In this document: in pieces, positions 1 to 10,961 of the stretch
Numbering within the stretch: position 1 is the stretch's first letter
Layout of the letters: each line of letters begins with the position of its first letter
Assembly: GCF_004193775.1 (NCBI RefSeq)
Contig: NC_041018.1
Coordinates: 30,153,940 to 30,217,939 of the forward strand
Origin: Glycine soja
Taxonomy: Eukaryota > Streptophyta > Magnoliopsida > Fabales > Fabaceae
DNA: 64,000 nt
Direction: 5' to 3'
Position numbers and translations under genes: made by a program
Notes under the pieces: model-generated
Seen by the model: the letters and a program-made list of their open reading frames with translations, nothing else
Databases searched by the model: none
What the model was told of the DNA's origin: nothing

Positions 1-44
1 AACCTTGAGCCAAAATCCTGACTCACCATAATCCTTACCCTCGG

Positions 45-225
45 AAGCAAAAAAGAAAAGAAGGAAAATTTCCAATCAAAGAGAAAGCAAAAAAAGAAAA
101 GAAAGGAAATTCCCAATCAAAGAGTGGGAGAAAGCAAAAAGAAAAGAAAGAAAATTCCCAATCAAAGAATGGGAGAAAGAAAAAAAGAGAAAAGAAGGAA
201 AGAAAGCTCCTGATCAAGGATCGAA
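45..225 (+). repeat. Purine-rich imperfect tandem repeat
   Basis: About four imperfect units of roughly 40-50 bp, each a run of A/G followed by an AATTCCCAATCAAAGA-like stretch. The same block is at 30376-30545 in C2, so it belongs to family C. Open frames on either strand encode only low-complexity Lys or Phe/Ser peptides. Confidence 0.7.
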
Positions 226-884
226 ATAAAACAGAAGAAATGTGCAGAGAGGTCTTTGGACCAGACAATATCTGAACAATACGAAATTGTCACCAAATGA
301 ACAAAAGAAAGAAAAGGAAACCATAACCTAAAAGTGGTCTTCTCCCTTCGATTACCAACCAAAATCCTGTGCGTCGGTGACTTGTTCGCCTCGCGTCAAA
401 CAAAAACAGAAAAGGAAAAAAGCCAACAAAAAATCAAAAGCCAAAAACACACAAAAGCCGGAAAAAAAAAACCATCAAAAGAACCCATTCCCAAGGGAAG
501 TCCTGTTGATCTATGATCACGCATGTAATTTTTGATTTGATAGGAAATAATTTGCAAAATCAAGTCATGACATACCTATGGTTCGGAATTAGGATGAAAC
601 ACTTACCTGTGCGAGATTGATACACTTTGAGTGATTTTCTTCTATTTTTGTCGAACCCAGTGTTTCCTCTAAATGGTCATTTAGAAACGAAATGCTAACA
701 TCCAAAATCTCATTTATGGTTATGGGGGATTCCATCAGCAGACTCTCCTTCCCAGGTAAACGCATTGTTTGTCACTCAAAAAAGCATATGCTGCTCTAAT
801 CAGTTGGAATATTTGTCTCTTTACTAAAGCATGTTTGCATTTTAGTGGAGAAAACACCGAGACTTTTTCAAGTCTCACAAGTTA

Positions 885-1215
885 TCCAGAACTACGTAGG
901 TCTGAGTTCCTCATTGGAGGATACGTAGGAGCAAGAGCCTCGCTTTTGTCGACCACACCACCTTTTGTTACCATGACTCGAAAGCTGGTAGCCCGCGGAG
1001 ACACCTTACGGTTATCCACGCCTCGTCATTCAGTGACGCCAAGTGTGATTGATGAGCAGAGGCCAATATGGTCATCTGCGCCCTTTCCGGAGATGTCAGC
1101 ATCTTCCGGTGGAGACTTTTTCAAGTCTCACAAGTTATCTAGAACTACGTAGGTCTGAGTTCCTCATTGGAGGATACGTAGGAGCAAGAGCCTTGCTTTT
1201 GTCGGCCGCCCCACA
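885..1215 (+). repeat. Two ACGTAG stem-loop modules in the C1 internal region
   Basis: Two copies (about 885-955 and 1140-1206) of a module that runs ACTACGTAGG, then a CCTCATTGGAGG hairpin, then TACGTAGGAGCAAGAGCC and a pyrimidine-rich return arm. The same module occurs twice in each family C LTR, so it is shared between internal region and LTR. Between the copies, 1087-1109 forms another stem (CCGG, GATG paired with CATC, CCGG). Confidence 0.7.
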
Positions 1216-1248
1216 AGATCTGTCATATCGATCCTGAGGTCATGTGAC

Positions 1249-1890
1249 ATGCGGAGACAAAATTTGGTCATTCCGCACCCCTTTGCCATTCAGACACAGT
1301 CGTGTCCGATGGCACGTAGAGACAAAATTTGGTCATTCTGTACCCTTTGTCATCCAGAGGCGGCGGGCCCGATGACACGCGGAGACAAAATTTGGTCATT
1401 CCGCACCCCTTTGCCATTCAGACACAGTCGTGTCCGATGGCGCGCAGAGACAAAATTTGGTCATTCTGCACCCTTTGCCATCCAGAGGCGGCGGGCCCGA
1501 TGACACGCAGAGACAAAATTTGGTCATTCCGCACCCCTTTGCCATTCAGACACAGTCGTGTCCGATGGCACGCAGAGACAAAATTTGGTCATTCTGCACC
1601 CTTTGTCATCCAGAGGCGGCGGGCCCGATGACACGCGGAGATACCTTACGGTTATCCGCACCCTTTTGTCATCCAGAGGCGACGGGCCCGATGACACGCA
1701 GAGACAAAATTTGGTCATTCTGCACCCTTGTGTCATCCAGAGGCGGCGGGCCCGATGACACGCGGAGACACCTTACGGTTATCCGCACCCTTTTGTCATC
1801 CAGAGGCGGCGGGCCCGATGACAAGCAGCGGCCAATGTGGTCATTCTGCACCCTTCGTCAATCGCGGCCGACAAGCCCGTTGACACGCGG
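1249..1890 (+). repeat. About 128-bp dimeric minisatellite of C1
   Basis: Tandem array of about five 128-bp units, each of two half-units. Both halves start GAGACAAAATTTGGTCATTC and then carry a different hairpin: GCCAT...ATGGC with inner GACAC/GTGTC, or GTCATC...GATGAC. Some halves are replaced by a variant reading CCTTACGGTTATCC. The orthologous array in C2 is at 31494-32800. Peptides such as RRDKIWSFCTL from this array are repeat artefacts. Confidence 0.85.
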
Positions 1891-2062
1891 AGATTTACAT
1901 CATCTTCCGCACTTACAAGATCTGTCATACTGACTTTTGAGTCATGCTGACGGGCGGAAATACCCGAGTGGTTATCCGTACAAACATTCTTTTGCTATCT
2001 GTAAGACAGAACGCTTGATAGCATGCAAGGACTGACATAGTCTTCTGCACCTTTTGTTCCTC

Positions 2063-2377
2063 CGGGAACAACAAATCATTTGCATGCGGAAATTTTATGG
2101 TCACCCGCGACTCTCGTCAACCGAGAGGAACGAAATTAGTGTCATACCCTAATTTTGTCCGGGGACCTTTGCTTGATGACATGCGACTTTTCTTTGGTCC
2201 TTGTGAGGTGCTTAGCACCCATCATTAGGCAATTTGTGAAATTCCGGGAACAACAAGTCATTTGCATGCAGAAATTTTATGGTCACCCGCGACTCTCGTC
2301 AACCGAGAGGAACGAAATTAGTGTCTTATCTTTACTTTCCTTTTATTTCCAATAAAAGACAAGTAAAGAGGGGCAAC
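2063..2377 (+). repeat. Tandem duplication carrying an aborted LTR start
   Basis: The block 2063-2242 contains pre-LTR internal sequence joined at 2140 to about 100 bp of LTR start (TGTCATACCC...), then returns at 2243 to the same pre-LTR sequence before the true LTR at 2378. The first copy lacks the roughly 56 bp holding the polypurine tract, with TGTC microhomology at the join. A reverse-transcription template switch or slippage would explain it. Confidence 0.7.
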
Positions 2378-2875
2378 TGTCATACCCTAATTTCGTCCGG
2401 GGACCTTTGCTTGATGACATGCGACCTTTCTTTGGTCCTTGTGAGGTGCTTGGCACCCATCATTAGGCAATTTGTGAAATTCCAGGACATGCCGGAAAAC
2501 CAAAAAATATTGATGCACAATCCGTAAGTTTCCGTGACACACCGGAAATCAAATGGAAGCATCGTTGCATAAATTAAGTGAGGTTCCGTAACATTCCGTA
2601 AGTCAAAAAGGGGATGATTATGTAATCCGCAAGGTTCCGTAACATTACGGAAAGAAAACAAGTATCGTTACGAAATTTGTAAGTTTCCGTAACTTTACGA
2701 AAAAAGAATCACCAAAAAAAAGCAGAGGGGGGTGTACTTAGTAAAAATGGGGGTGCAAATAGCACCCAGGCCCACTTGGGCCCTCCAGAAGATTCCTCCA
2801 GAAGGATGTTGCTTCTGGAGGAAGCAACCTGGCTCGCCTGGGCGAGCTGGGCGGCAAGCATCTGCCCTATTTTGC

Positions 2876-2884
2876 TATAAATAG
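2876..2884 (+). promoter_or_regulatory. TATA box of C1 LTR
   Basis: TATAAATAG lies within the LTR about 30 bp downstream of a GC-rich inverted repeat (GCTCGCC-TG-GGCGAGC). The same TATA is conserved at 17268-17276 and 33940-33948 in C2. It is the likely RNA polymerase II core promoter of the element. Confidence 0.75.
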
Positions 2885-3558
2885 GGGAGGAAGTGAAGAA
2901 GAAAAGGGTTCAGCCCCTTAGGCACTTCTCTCTCTTTCGAATTTGCTTGGAAAAATTGTTTCCGTGAAGAAAATCTAAGCCGAGGCGCTTCCGAAACGTT
3001 TCCGTAACGTTTTTCGTGAGGAATTTCGCAAAGGTTTCAACCGTTCTTCGACGTTCTTCATTCGTTCTTCGATCTTCAAGGGGTAAGTACCTCGAACCAA
3101 GCTTTTCGATTCATTCTATGTACCCATGGTGGTCCACATTGTGTTTTGTGTATTTCTATTCTTGTTTCATTTACTTATTATACCCCCTTTTGACGTGCTT
3201 AAGCCATTTTACTTAAGCCATTTCTTGCTTAACCTAAAAATAAAATAAGTTTCCACCGATCGTTTGAATTGTATTATCCGTTAACTTTGGTTAAAATGAA
3301 TTCCGACCGTTCGGTCGTGCCGTAACCACATTGGAAATCAAAGAGGTAAAAAATAATATAATAATAAAAAAAACATCCTTTTTTAGTAAAATAAAGCGGA
3401 AAATCAACCGGACATTTTCTCTTTGGGATTTCTCATTCTTAACCGAATTGACTAATAACTAAGGTGAAACTAAGGCTAAAATCAACTCGCCTAGTCAAGC
3501 TTGTCCACAAAAATAGGTTTTTGAAGTTTGTCATTTCAATTTCTCACTAAGAAAAATG

Positions 3559-3850
3559 GATCATTTTCAAGGTCCAACGCCTTAAAATGATCACCTTTTA
3601 AATAAAAAAAAGAATCACTTGATAAGAAAGAACTACGTAGGTCTGATTTCCTCATCGCAATTGAGGATACGTAGGAGCAAAAGCCCCGCTTTTGTTGACC
3701 ACCCCAAGAGATCGTTAATGGTCCAATGCCTTAACGTTTCTCTCCTTTCAAAAACAAGAGATCGTTAATGGTCCAACGCCTTAACGTTTCTCTCCTTTCA
3801 AAATCAAAAGACTGTTTAATGGTCCAACACCTTAAATGACCTTTTGTTCA
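3559..3850 (+). repeat. Stem-loop module series in C1 LTR
   Basis: Four stem-loops share the centre GG-TCCAAYR-CC but have different arms. At 3559-3592 the arms are GATCATTTT/AAAATGATC. At 3713-3736 and 3763-3786 they are CGTTAA/TTAACG, with outer AGAGA/TCTCT. At about 3806-3846 they are CAAAAG/CTTTTG with TTTAA/TTAAA. An ACGTAG module at 3631-3702 lies among them and another follows at 3910-3982. Confidence 0.8.
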
Positions 3851-4303
3851 ATAAAAACATATTTTGCAAAAAAGACAAAAACAACTTAACCAAACACTTT
3901 GTTCCGAAAGAACAACGTAGGTCTAATTTCCTCATCGCAATTGAGGAATACGTAGGAGCAAAGGGAAACACCCTTATCGACCACAAAAAGAGAAAAATAT
4001 AAAAAGGGTATAAAAGATATAAAGACATAAAAAGGGAACATAAAAATCAAAGTCACGTTCGCACATTCGATTAAAGGCTGTCGTCCCTTGGGACGGACGT
4101 GTGGGGTGCTAATACCTTCCCCGTGCGTAAATACAACTCCCGAACCTTTTACTTAAAAGTTCGTAGATCGCGTCTTTTCCGGTTTTTCAGATGTTTTCCT
4201 CAAATAAACGTTGGTGGCGACTCCGCGCGTATTCCTTTCGTGGAACACGCATCCCGCGAGTCACGCATCGCCCTCCCGCCGAAGGGTAGGTTGCGACAGG
4301 ACA

Positions 4304-5160
4304 GAATTCAGATCTTGCATTGAAGAAGAGAAAAAGGAAGTTTCTTCAAAGAAGGTGACATCAGCAGACATGTAGTACCTCTTGTATCTGATGAGTAGCA
4401 ACGATACCCCTTTTGTTAATGGCCCTTGTATATAACTTGTCCCAACCTAGAGAAACATCATGAAAAAAATAAGTACAACCAACAATATGAGGAGAGACAT
4501 GAAATAAGGGTTCATTTTGAAAGAGAATTGAGTAAGGAATTTTATTCTCAGGAGACGAAGATGCCATTCTATTAATTAAAAAACATGTAGTTAGAATGAC
4601 ATCAACCTAATGGTGAATAGGGACATTTGCATCAAGCAATAAGGTACATGCAGTTTCAACTAAGTGTTTATTTTTTTTCTTTCAACTATACCATTTTCTT
4701 GTGGTGTTTGAGGAGATGAGGATTGATGTAAAATGCGTTGTGTGATTAAAAATAAAGAGATATTAGAGGAGAAATATTCTTTGGCATTGTCACTCCTAGA
4801 AAATATTAATTACTTTTCCAAACTAGGTCTTGATTTCATTAAAGAAAGATATAAATATAGGTTAAAGTTCAGATCGATCATTCATTAAATAAACCCAAGT
4901 ACATCTAAAGTATTCATCAATAGATACAAAATATTTAAAATCAAAAGATGTGACACAACTTGGACCCCAAATATTAGAGTGAATAGTGGAAAAAGTAGAG
5001 TTACATCTTGTTTCAATTCTCTTTGGAAAAGAGGACCTAACATGTTTTCCTAGTTGACATGACTGACACTGTTAGACCTGAAGCTTGCTGAGATTAGAAA
5101 CCATTATCTTCAACTTTGACAAATGTGGATGACCCAAGCAATCATGCAAAAGTTTAGGAG
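4304..5160 (-). pseudogene. pol: Ty1/copia pol fragment (GAG-pre-integrase/integrase), element H
   Basis: On the minus strand, 5160-5072 reads as a GAG-pre-integrase piece (SPKLLHDCLGHPHLSKLKIM). The stretch 4567-4361 resembles the end of a copia integrase, and the bases down to 4304 continue with YKRYYMSADVTFFEE, typical of the integrase-RT linker. Stops and frame changes lie between. C1 truncates the element at 4299, so RT and RNase H are absent. The upstream half resumes at 7255 beyond a solo LTR insertion. Confidence 0.8.
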
Positions 5161-5165
5161 ACAAA

Positions 5166-7249
5166 TGATGCAATCCTACCCCCCAACGGCATTGGATAGA
5201 AGACTCCAAGAAGATTAGGCCAGAGATGCAAGAGAATGCCCTAGGGATCTCATGAGCCTGAAGGTAGATTTTGGGCCCATGGGCCAAGTATGAGCCCACC
5301 TATCTTGGTAAATATTAGATTAATGTTTCATTATTTTTGGGCCTTGTATTTAGGGCTCCATAATATAGGTAGGGTGATGTGTCATTATTTTCTCTTATTT
5401 CTTACCCCTTTCTTTCACCATTTTAATTACTGATTAACCTTAATTGTCAAATTAATTATGCAGTTTCATCATTTGGGCCTACTTGACTAATTCTATGTTT
5501 TAATTTAATTTCAGGAGAATTATAAGCAATTGGGCTTGGATCCGGAATTGGGCTGAACCGGCTTGGACTTGAAGAGAGCAAACAATTTTATTTGTCGTCC
5601 AGTTTTATTTTATTTCGTTTTTGGGCTATATTTTGTAATTGGGCCGCCAGACCTTATTGGGCCCGATAATCAGATTTGTATGCTTTGGGGCCTAGTGACC
5701 TTTAGTGAGCCCAGCTACTAGCGTTTTAAGGTGGTTTGGGGTTACTATTCATGTGGCCAGGCAAAGAGTATTGTAGGGTTTTCATTTTTCAGCTTCTTTT
5801 CGTGTTACTGTTCATGCGGTACTATTAACGTAGCAATTTCCAGTTTCATTTTCTACTTCAATTTCCATTTCCGTTTTCAGCTTCAAATTCCATTTCGTTT
5901 CTGCTGTTAATGGAAGGATGAATCTCTAGTGTTGTTTTCTCTTGAGGATTAAGCATAGCTCTCTTTGAGGTTTTGTTTTTAATATCAAATTCTGATCAGT
6001 TTTCCCCTTCACCAATTATTCTGTAATGTTGTTGATATTAATCCATGCATGCTTAATGCTTGATTAATTGTCTCTGTGCTTAATTAACATTCATGCTTAA
6101 TGGACATGTGAGAGGGATTAATTGGTGTATGTGTTGCTTAATCACATAATGACAACCTTGTGTTAATTTTCGCTTAGTAAACTAATTTTGGGTTGGATTA
6201 AGTGGTTGAACTGATTAGGGATAAATTCTTGAAACCTAGGATAAGAGACTTGCTTTTGAATCAAGGGGAAACAACATGTTTTAGTTCTATTAGTTTTTAA
6301 TTCAAGTTTACTTGTTGTTTAAATTACAAAACAAACCCCCCCCCCCCAATTTCGTTACTATTTTGTTATTATATGTTATGAATGTTTGTTTGACCATTGC
6401 TCGCTGGGAGACGACCTAGGATCACTTCCTAGATACTTCATTTTAATGTTTATTTGATTCGGGTACGGCCTCGATCATAGGGTACCCAAGAAATGTAGGA
6501 TTTTTCAGCCCTTGTATTTTAGGGCACCTAGACTAGTTTTTGTATTAAGGGTAGTTTTGTAATTTCACAAGCATTAAGTGAATATTTGATGTGTGTGTTG
6601 GGAAATAAATTTAATTGAATTGGGAGAAGCCCAATCCAATTAAACTTTAGAGGGAGAGGTGAACATTTTCTTGCTACACTCCATTGTCACATCATATAGT
6701 CACACTTTGTGCATGTCCTTCATGCTTTACATGCCACATGACACCTAAGCACACTTAGTGGAGAATCTTGAACTTGATTTTAGATTATTAGGCTGAACCA
6801 TAGCTAAAATTCACTAATCATAATTAGTGAAATTTTGACTCCAAAATTTGGCTCCACAAATTCAATGCCAAATTCAAGTGAAATTTGAATAGAAATTCAA
6901 ATTTCCCTTCAATTTTGTGTGACACTTAGGCTATAAATAGAGGTCATGTGCGCGCATTTTTTCAACTTTGATCATTTGAAAATTACACTTCAAAGTTCAG
7001 ACCTCATTTGAGGCACAAAATTTCGTACTCCTTCTCCCCCATTCCCTCCACTCATCTTCTCCTACCTTCAAGCTCTTATCCATGGCTTCTTATGGCGGTA
7101 AGCTTCTTCTTGACTCATCTTCTCCTTGAAGTGACGTCTCCAATCATCTTTCTTCCTTCTTCATTCCGCTGCCATTAGACTTCAAGAAGCAAATGACTCC
7201 CTTGATGAAGAAGATCCAAGGCCAACAAGCTCCACAAGGAGCTACATCA
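5166..7249 (+). mobile_element. Solo LTR, family B' (split by another solo LTR)
   Basis: Starts TGATGCAATCC and ends GCTACATCA, flanked on both sides by ACAAA (5161-5165 and 7250-7254), a perfect 5-bp target duplication. Without the nested LTR it is about 976 bp. It carries TATAAATAGAGG near 6934. No internal domain is present, so it is a solo LTR left by LTR-LTR recombination. It interrupts copia element H. Other B' copies are at 12232-13065 and 45469-46457. Confidence 0.9.
5375..6477. mobile_element. Solo LTR, family E
   Basis: A 1103-bp insertion starting TGATGTGTC and ending CCTCGATCA, bounded by TAGGG at 5370-5374 and 6478-6482. It lies inside the B' solo LTR, whose sequence resumes exactly after the duplication. 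There is no internal domain and no other copy in the window. It contains a 10-base C run near 6340. I could not determine its transcriptional direction. Confidence 0.88.
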
Positions 7250-7254
7250 ACAAA

Positions 7255-7706
7255 GATGCAAAACAAGACACAGATGAGTTGGTTTCAAGATAGTAGGGAC
7301 CTCTGGATTCATGTCCTATGCTAATCAATTGACCCATACCACATTCTTGTATAACAAAGGAATCAACATTAAATGTTACAAAACAATTTAATGATTTTGT
7401 TAGTTGACTAAGAGAAACTAAGTTGAAAGGACAATAAAGAACAAAAAGAACTGGATCCAAGTTTAAAGAAGAAGAAATGGAGACCTTGTTGACTCCTTTA
7501 GAAGCAACTTTGGTTCCATTTGCTAGGGTGATCAGGTGAGGAAATTTTGGAGGACACATAAAGGTGAATAGACAAACATTACTGGAAATATGATCAGAAG
7601 CACCTGAAACAATTACCCATGGACCTTGACTATCCCCAGACTGAGAAATACAAGATTTTGGAGTACTTGGGCCTGAAGATGATTGACCTTTACTATTGGA
7701 TTGCAA
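7255..7706 (-). pseudogene. pol: Copia protease region, element H
   Basis: The minus-strand frame reads a Ser/Gly-rich linker, then WVIVSGASDHIS, then LITLANGTKV and FNLVSLSQLTKSL, the hallmarks of a copia aspartic protease. The catalytic Asp of the usual DSGA motif is replaced by Val, so the enzyme would be dead even if the frame were open. The following GHESRGPYYLETNSS leads into the pre-integrase part found at 5160. The solo LTR at 5166-7249 separates the two. Confidence 0.85.
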
Positions 7707-8690
7707 TTGAAAATATTTTTTATACTCCTTTTCAAAAAACTTAGGATCAAGTGTTTCTGATTTGGTGACAATAGTTGTTTTATCAGGCCAACCAATTATG
7801 TAGTAGCATTTGTCTTCAGCGTGGCCTCACTTCTTACAATGTGTGCATCGAATGAAGGTCTCAATTCATGTTTCTACCACCACCACCACCATGTCTTCCA
7901 CGATTCCCATGACCCCCTCTTTCTTTAGTAGACACCATTACTGAAGAAGACATGTCATGAGGCTATCCATTGAAGGAACTTCTTGACCTGTCAGAATTTG
8001 ATCACGAATATGATCAAAATCTAAATTTATGGCATGCAAGGCCAACCCTATGTACAAATTGTCATGCTTCCTTTTCATTTCCTCCACTGAGTCAGCATCT
8101 AAGAACATATTTAGTTATTCAACTACACATTGAATTTGAGCAACAAATGAGGTCATATCATGATCTATTTGCTTAGAAGAGGACAACTTGGTGGCTGCCT
8201 CATACAATCTCTGGATGTCATTGGTATAGATCTTTTGGGCCTTTTTCCAAAAGGAGTAACAGGTTTTGAAGGACCTCAAGGCTCCAATGATATTTGGCAC
8301 CACAGACTTCCACAATAAGGCACAAAGCTGGAAGTCAAGCCTTTTCCATTATCTTGACTTTCTATTGGTACTTTAATGAACTCTTTCTCCAAGTGGACAT
8401 GATGCTCTTGCCCAAGGAACCAGAGTTCCACAGATGCAGACTAGGAAAAATAATTTTTACTACCACTCAACTTCTTTAAGGTTATGACAGGTGTCACATA
8501 GAAAGAAATTGTGGGACCAACAAAAGAAGAATCGTACAAGATGTTGTAGAGGCCATCTTATAATGAGGAGTTATGCAAACCAATATGTCAAACTCCCACA
8601 AATAAAACCTTCATGAAAGGTTCCAACTTGAAAACCCAACACTACTAGTGAGAGATAATAAAGATCCAAGACCATATATAACTAGGTCAT
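7707..8690 (-). pseudogene. gag: Copia gag, element H
   Basis: Near 7800-7860 the minus strand encodes a CCHC zinc knuckle (CTHCKK, stop, GHAEDKC), where a TGA replaces the residue before GH. At 8315-8115 the reading resembles the copia gag domain (FKTCYSFWKKAQKIYTNDIQ and LYEAATKLSS). Reading is broken by stops and shifts. About 8480-8690 would be the 5' leader. I found no convincing initiator-Met primer site and no LTR for this element. Confidence 0.7.
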
Positions 8691-8835
8691 GGGCGGCGCA
8701 TAGACTTCACGTGCCAAACAGAGTGCCCTGGACAAGTAGCATATGGCGGCGTGTGGAGGTTGTTTTGGTTGCACGACTTGCAAGGTTAGGTCACTATTGA
8801 CCCTTTTCCACAGTTCCCTTTTCCACAATTCCTTT
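8691..8835. other. Unassigned spacer
   Basis: Sits between the copia remnant and LTR fragment G1. The right part (TTCCACAATTCC and neighbours) is shared with 47465-47500, so it probably belongs to the G-type element. The rest matches nothing else in the window. Confidence 0.4.
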
Positions 8836-10055
8836 TTCCAAAATGTATAATTACTTGTTTTATGCGGAAGTGGTTTAACCGGCAAGTGCACTGGGTCGTC
8901 AAGTATTTAATTAAAACAGAATGATCCGAGTATCGAACACAAGGAACTTGTTCATTTAGCAAAGTTTTGTTCAATAATCATGCATTTTGTAAAAAGAAAT
9001 TAATAAGTGTGAGTTGAAGTAAAAGTATGATATATCCTAATTGAAAAGCAGTAAACGTGAGCAAATAAGTGTGAAAAGCAGATTACCTAAAGGCATTGGG
9101 TCTTCCTACTGAACAAGTTGATGCAATTAAAGATATTTTTCTAATCAAAGATGTTCCTATGTTCTATGTTGAGGACAAAAATACCAAACACCAATTCCTC
9201 CAGCGTTTGGCCTAATTTGAATCAAACTTCATTCGCAGATCCCTCTTGTTGAACTTAGCTTAATTTAAACAGCATTATACTCACTACATAATAAAGAAAA
9301 CTAAAACCCTGCACACTATCCCTAGCAATGCAGTTATTCAGTCCCTGCTCTATCAAGTTATAAGGAAACAATACATTTCCCAATGCTAAAGTCACTAACA
9401 GTACACACAAATAGGTGATCAAGCCACAAGCATGCATACAATAAGCATAGATAGAAGCAGTAAACACATAAAACAAACTTAATTAGATATGAAAAAGAGT
9501 TAACATCAACTACTCAGTAAGAATCCCCAACTAAGGGTTATAGCCTTCCATGGCAAGGAAGCTTCTTTTACAATAAAGAAAGGGAATCAAGAGAAATTGC
9601 TTGCTTACATAGGAAGGGGGATGTCTCCTCCACCTCTAGGAACCTCACAATCACCCAAAAACTCCCTAATCTCCATCAAAGTTGAGAACTAGGCTCCTTG
9701 CTCTGCTTCTTTGATCTTTGCAGTTCACCCTTCAGGCTCTCTGAGTCTCTCTCAAAAGTTCCCTTCAATTCTGTGCAAATCAGGCTTAAAAAGGGCTCAA
9801 AAACCTAGACGTTACGCTTAGCACCATTTTCGTGCTTAGCGCGAGTAAGTGAATTTGAGCTTAGCCCCAATCTCGCGTTGAGCCTAGAAAGCGACAGACA
9901 ACTTACTTAGCGAGCTGATATCATGCTAAGCGTTAGCTAGCGTAGCAGATGCCCTTCCAAATTCCCTTGACTCGCTAAGTGCTCTAGTGCTGGGCTTAGT
10001 CGTTGATACGCGCTAAGCTCACAGAGCTCGCTTAACGCGACACCATTAAAGGCCT
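8836..10055 (-). mobile_element. Athila-type LTR fragment G1
   Basis: Reverse-complement features match the A-family LTRs: a terminal GTGCACTTGCCGG, TTCGATACTCGGATCATTC-like wording, TCCGCAGATCCCTCTTG phrases and many CTTAGCG/GCTAAGCG words at 9800-10045. It is closest to G2 (47461-48278 and 57474-57657). Element B1 cuts it off at 10056. Open frames inside are fortuitous. Confidence 0.75.
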
Positions 10056-10961
10056 TGATGGAAGCTTGCTTGTGGGGCTTCTATGGAGGCTGGATCTTTG
10101 AGCTTCAATAAGGTCCTTTAATGGTGATTTTCCACCATGGAGATGCAGCGGAAGACAAAGGAGAAGAGGTGAGAGGAGGCGCCATCCACTAGGGAATAAG
10201 CCCTGGAAGAAGGAGCTTCAACACCAAGATGAGCCTTGGATAAGAAGCTTGGAGAGGATGCTTCAATGGAGGAAAAGAAAGAGGGAGAGAAAGAGAGAGG
10301 GGGGAGCACGAAATTGAAGGAAGAAAAAGGGAGAGAAGTTGAACTTTGAGTTGTGTCTCACAAGACTCTCATTCATCAAAGTTACCACAAGTGTTACACA
10401 TGCTTCTATTTATAGACTAGGTAGCTTCCTTGAGAAGCTTTCTTGAGAAAAATTCCTTGAGAAGCTTCTTTGAGAAAACTTCCTTGAGAAGCTAGAGCTT
10501 AGCTACACACACCCCTCTCATAACTAAGCTCACCTCCTTGAGAAGCTTCCTTAAGAAGATTCATAAAGAAGCTAGAGCTTAGCTACACATACCTCTCTAA
10601 TAGCTAAGCTCACCTCCTTGAGATGAGAAGCTAGAGCTTAGCTACACACCCCCTATAATAGCTAAGCTCACCCCCATGACAAAATACATGAAAATACAAA
10701 AAAAATCCCTACTATAAAGACTACTCAAAATGCCTTAAAATACAAGGCTAAAACCTTATACTACTAGAATGGCCAAAATACAAGGCCCAAACGAAGGAAA
10801 AACCTATTCTAATATTTACAAAGATAAGCGGGCTCATACTTAGCCCATGGGCTCAAAATCTACCCTAAGGCTAATGAGAACCCTAGGGCCTTCCCTTGGA
10901 TCTTTGGCCCAATCTACTTGGAGTCTTCTATCCAATGCCCTTGCGGGGTAGGATTGCATCA
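10056..10961 (-). mobile_element. B1 3' LTR (family B)
   Basis: A 906-bp LTR reading TGATGCAATCC...CTTCCATCA on the minus strand. Next to it at 10962-10985 is a minus-strand polypurine tract (GGTAGAGGGAA), so this is the 3' LTR of a minus-oriented element. It has a TATAAATAG box near 10410. The outer flank is GGCCT at 10051-10055, which does not match the flank of the other LTR (CTAGG at 36528-36532). Confidence 0.87.

Larger units (their letters stand above)
1..2377 (+). mobile_element. Ogre/Tat-like element C1, 3' internal region (partial)
   Basis: This non-coding stretch lies upstream of the C1 3' LTR and matches 30311-33112 of element C2 in the same order: purine-rich repeats, ACGTAG modules, a minisatellite and a polypurine tract. 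The polypurine tract at about 2352-2377 abuts the LTR, where plus-strand DNA priming is expected. The rest of C1 lies outside the window to the left. The short open frames here come from tandem repeats whose spacing happens to stay open. I see no gene. Confidence 0.8.
2378..4298 (+). mobile_element. C1 3' LTR (family C, Ogre/Tat-like)
   Basis: A 1921-bp LTR starting TGTCATACCC and ending GGTTGCGACA, matching the C2 3' LTR at 33113-35368. It has a TATA box at 2876-2884, a hairpin with 12-bp arms at 2793-2804/2812-2823, and stem-loop modules at 3559-3850. It is shorter than the C2 LTRs because some modules are missing. The next bases (GGACA) would be the target duplication, but the left end is outside the window. 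Confidence 0.9.

Noticed and set aside
1..768. Lys-rich or Phe-rich peptides on both strands
   Set aside because: Low-complexity purine-rich tandem repeats. C2 has the same block with different frames.
6330..6350. Run of ten C residues
   Set aside because: An isolated homopolymer in solo LTR E, a common mutation or assembly feature.
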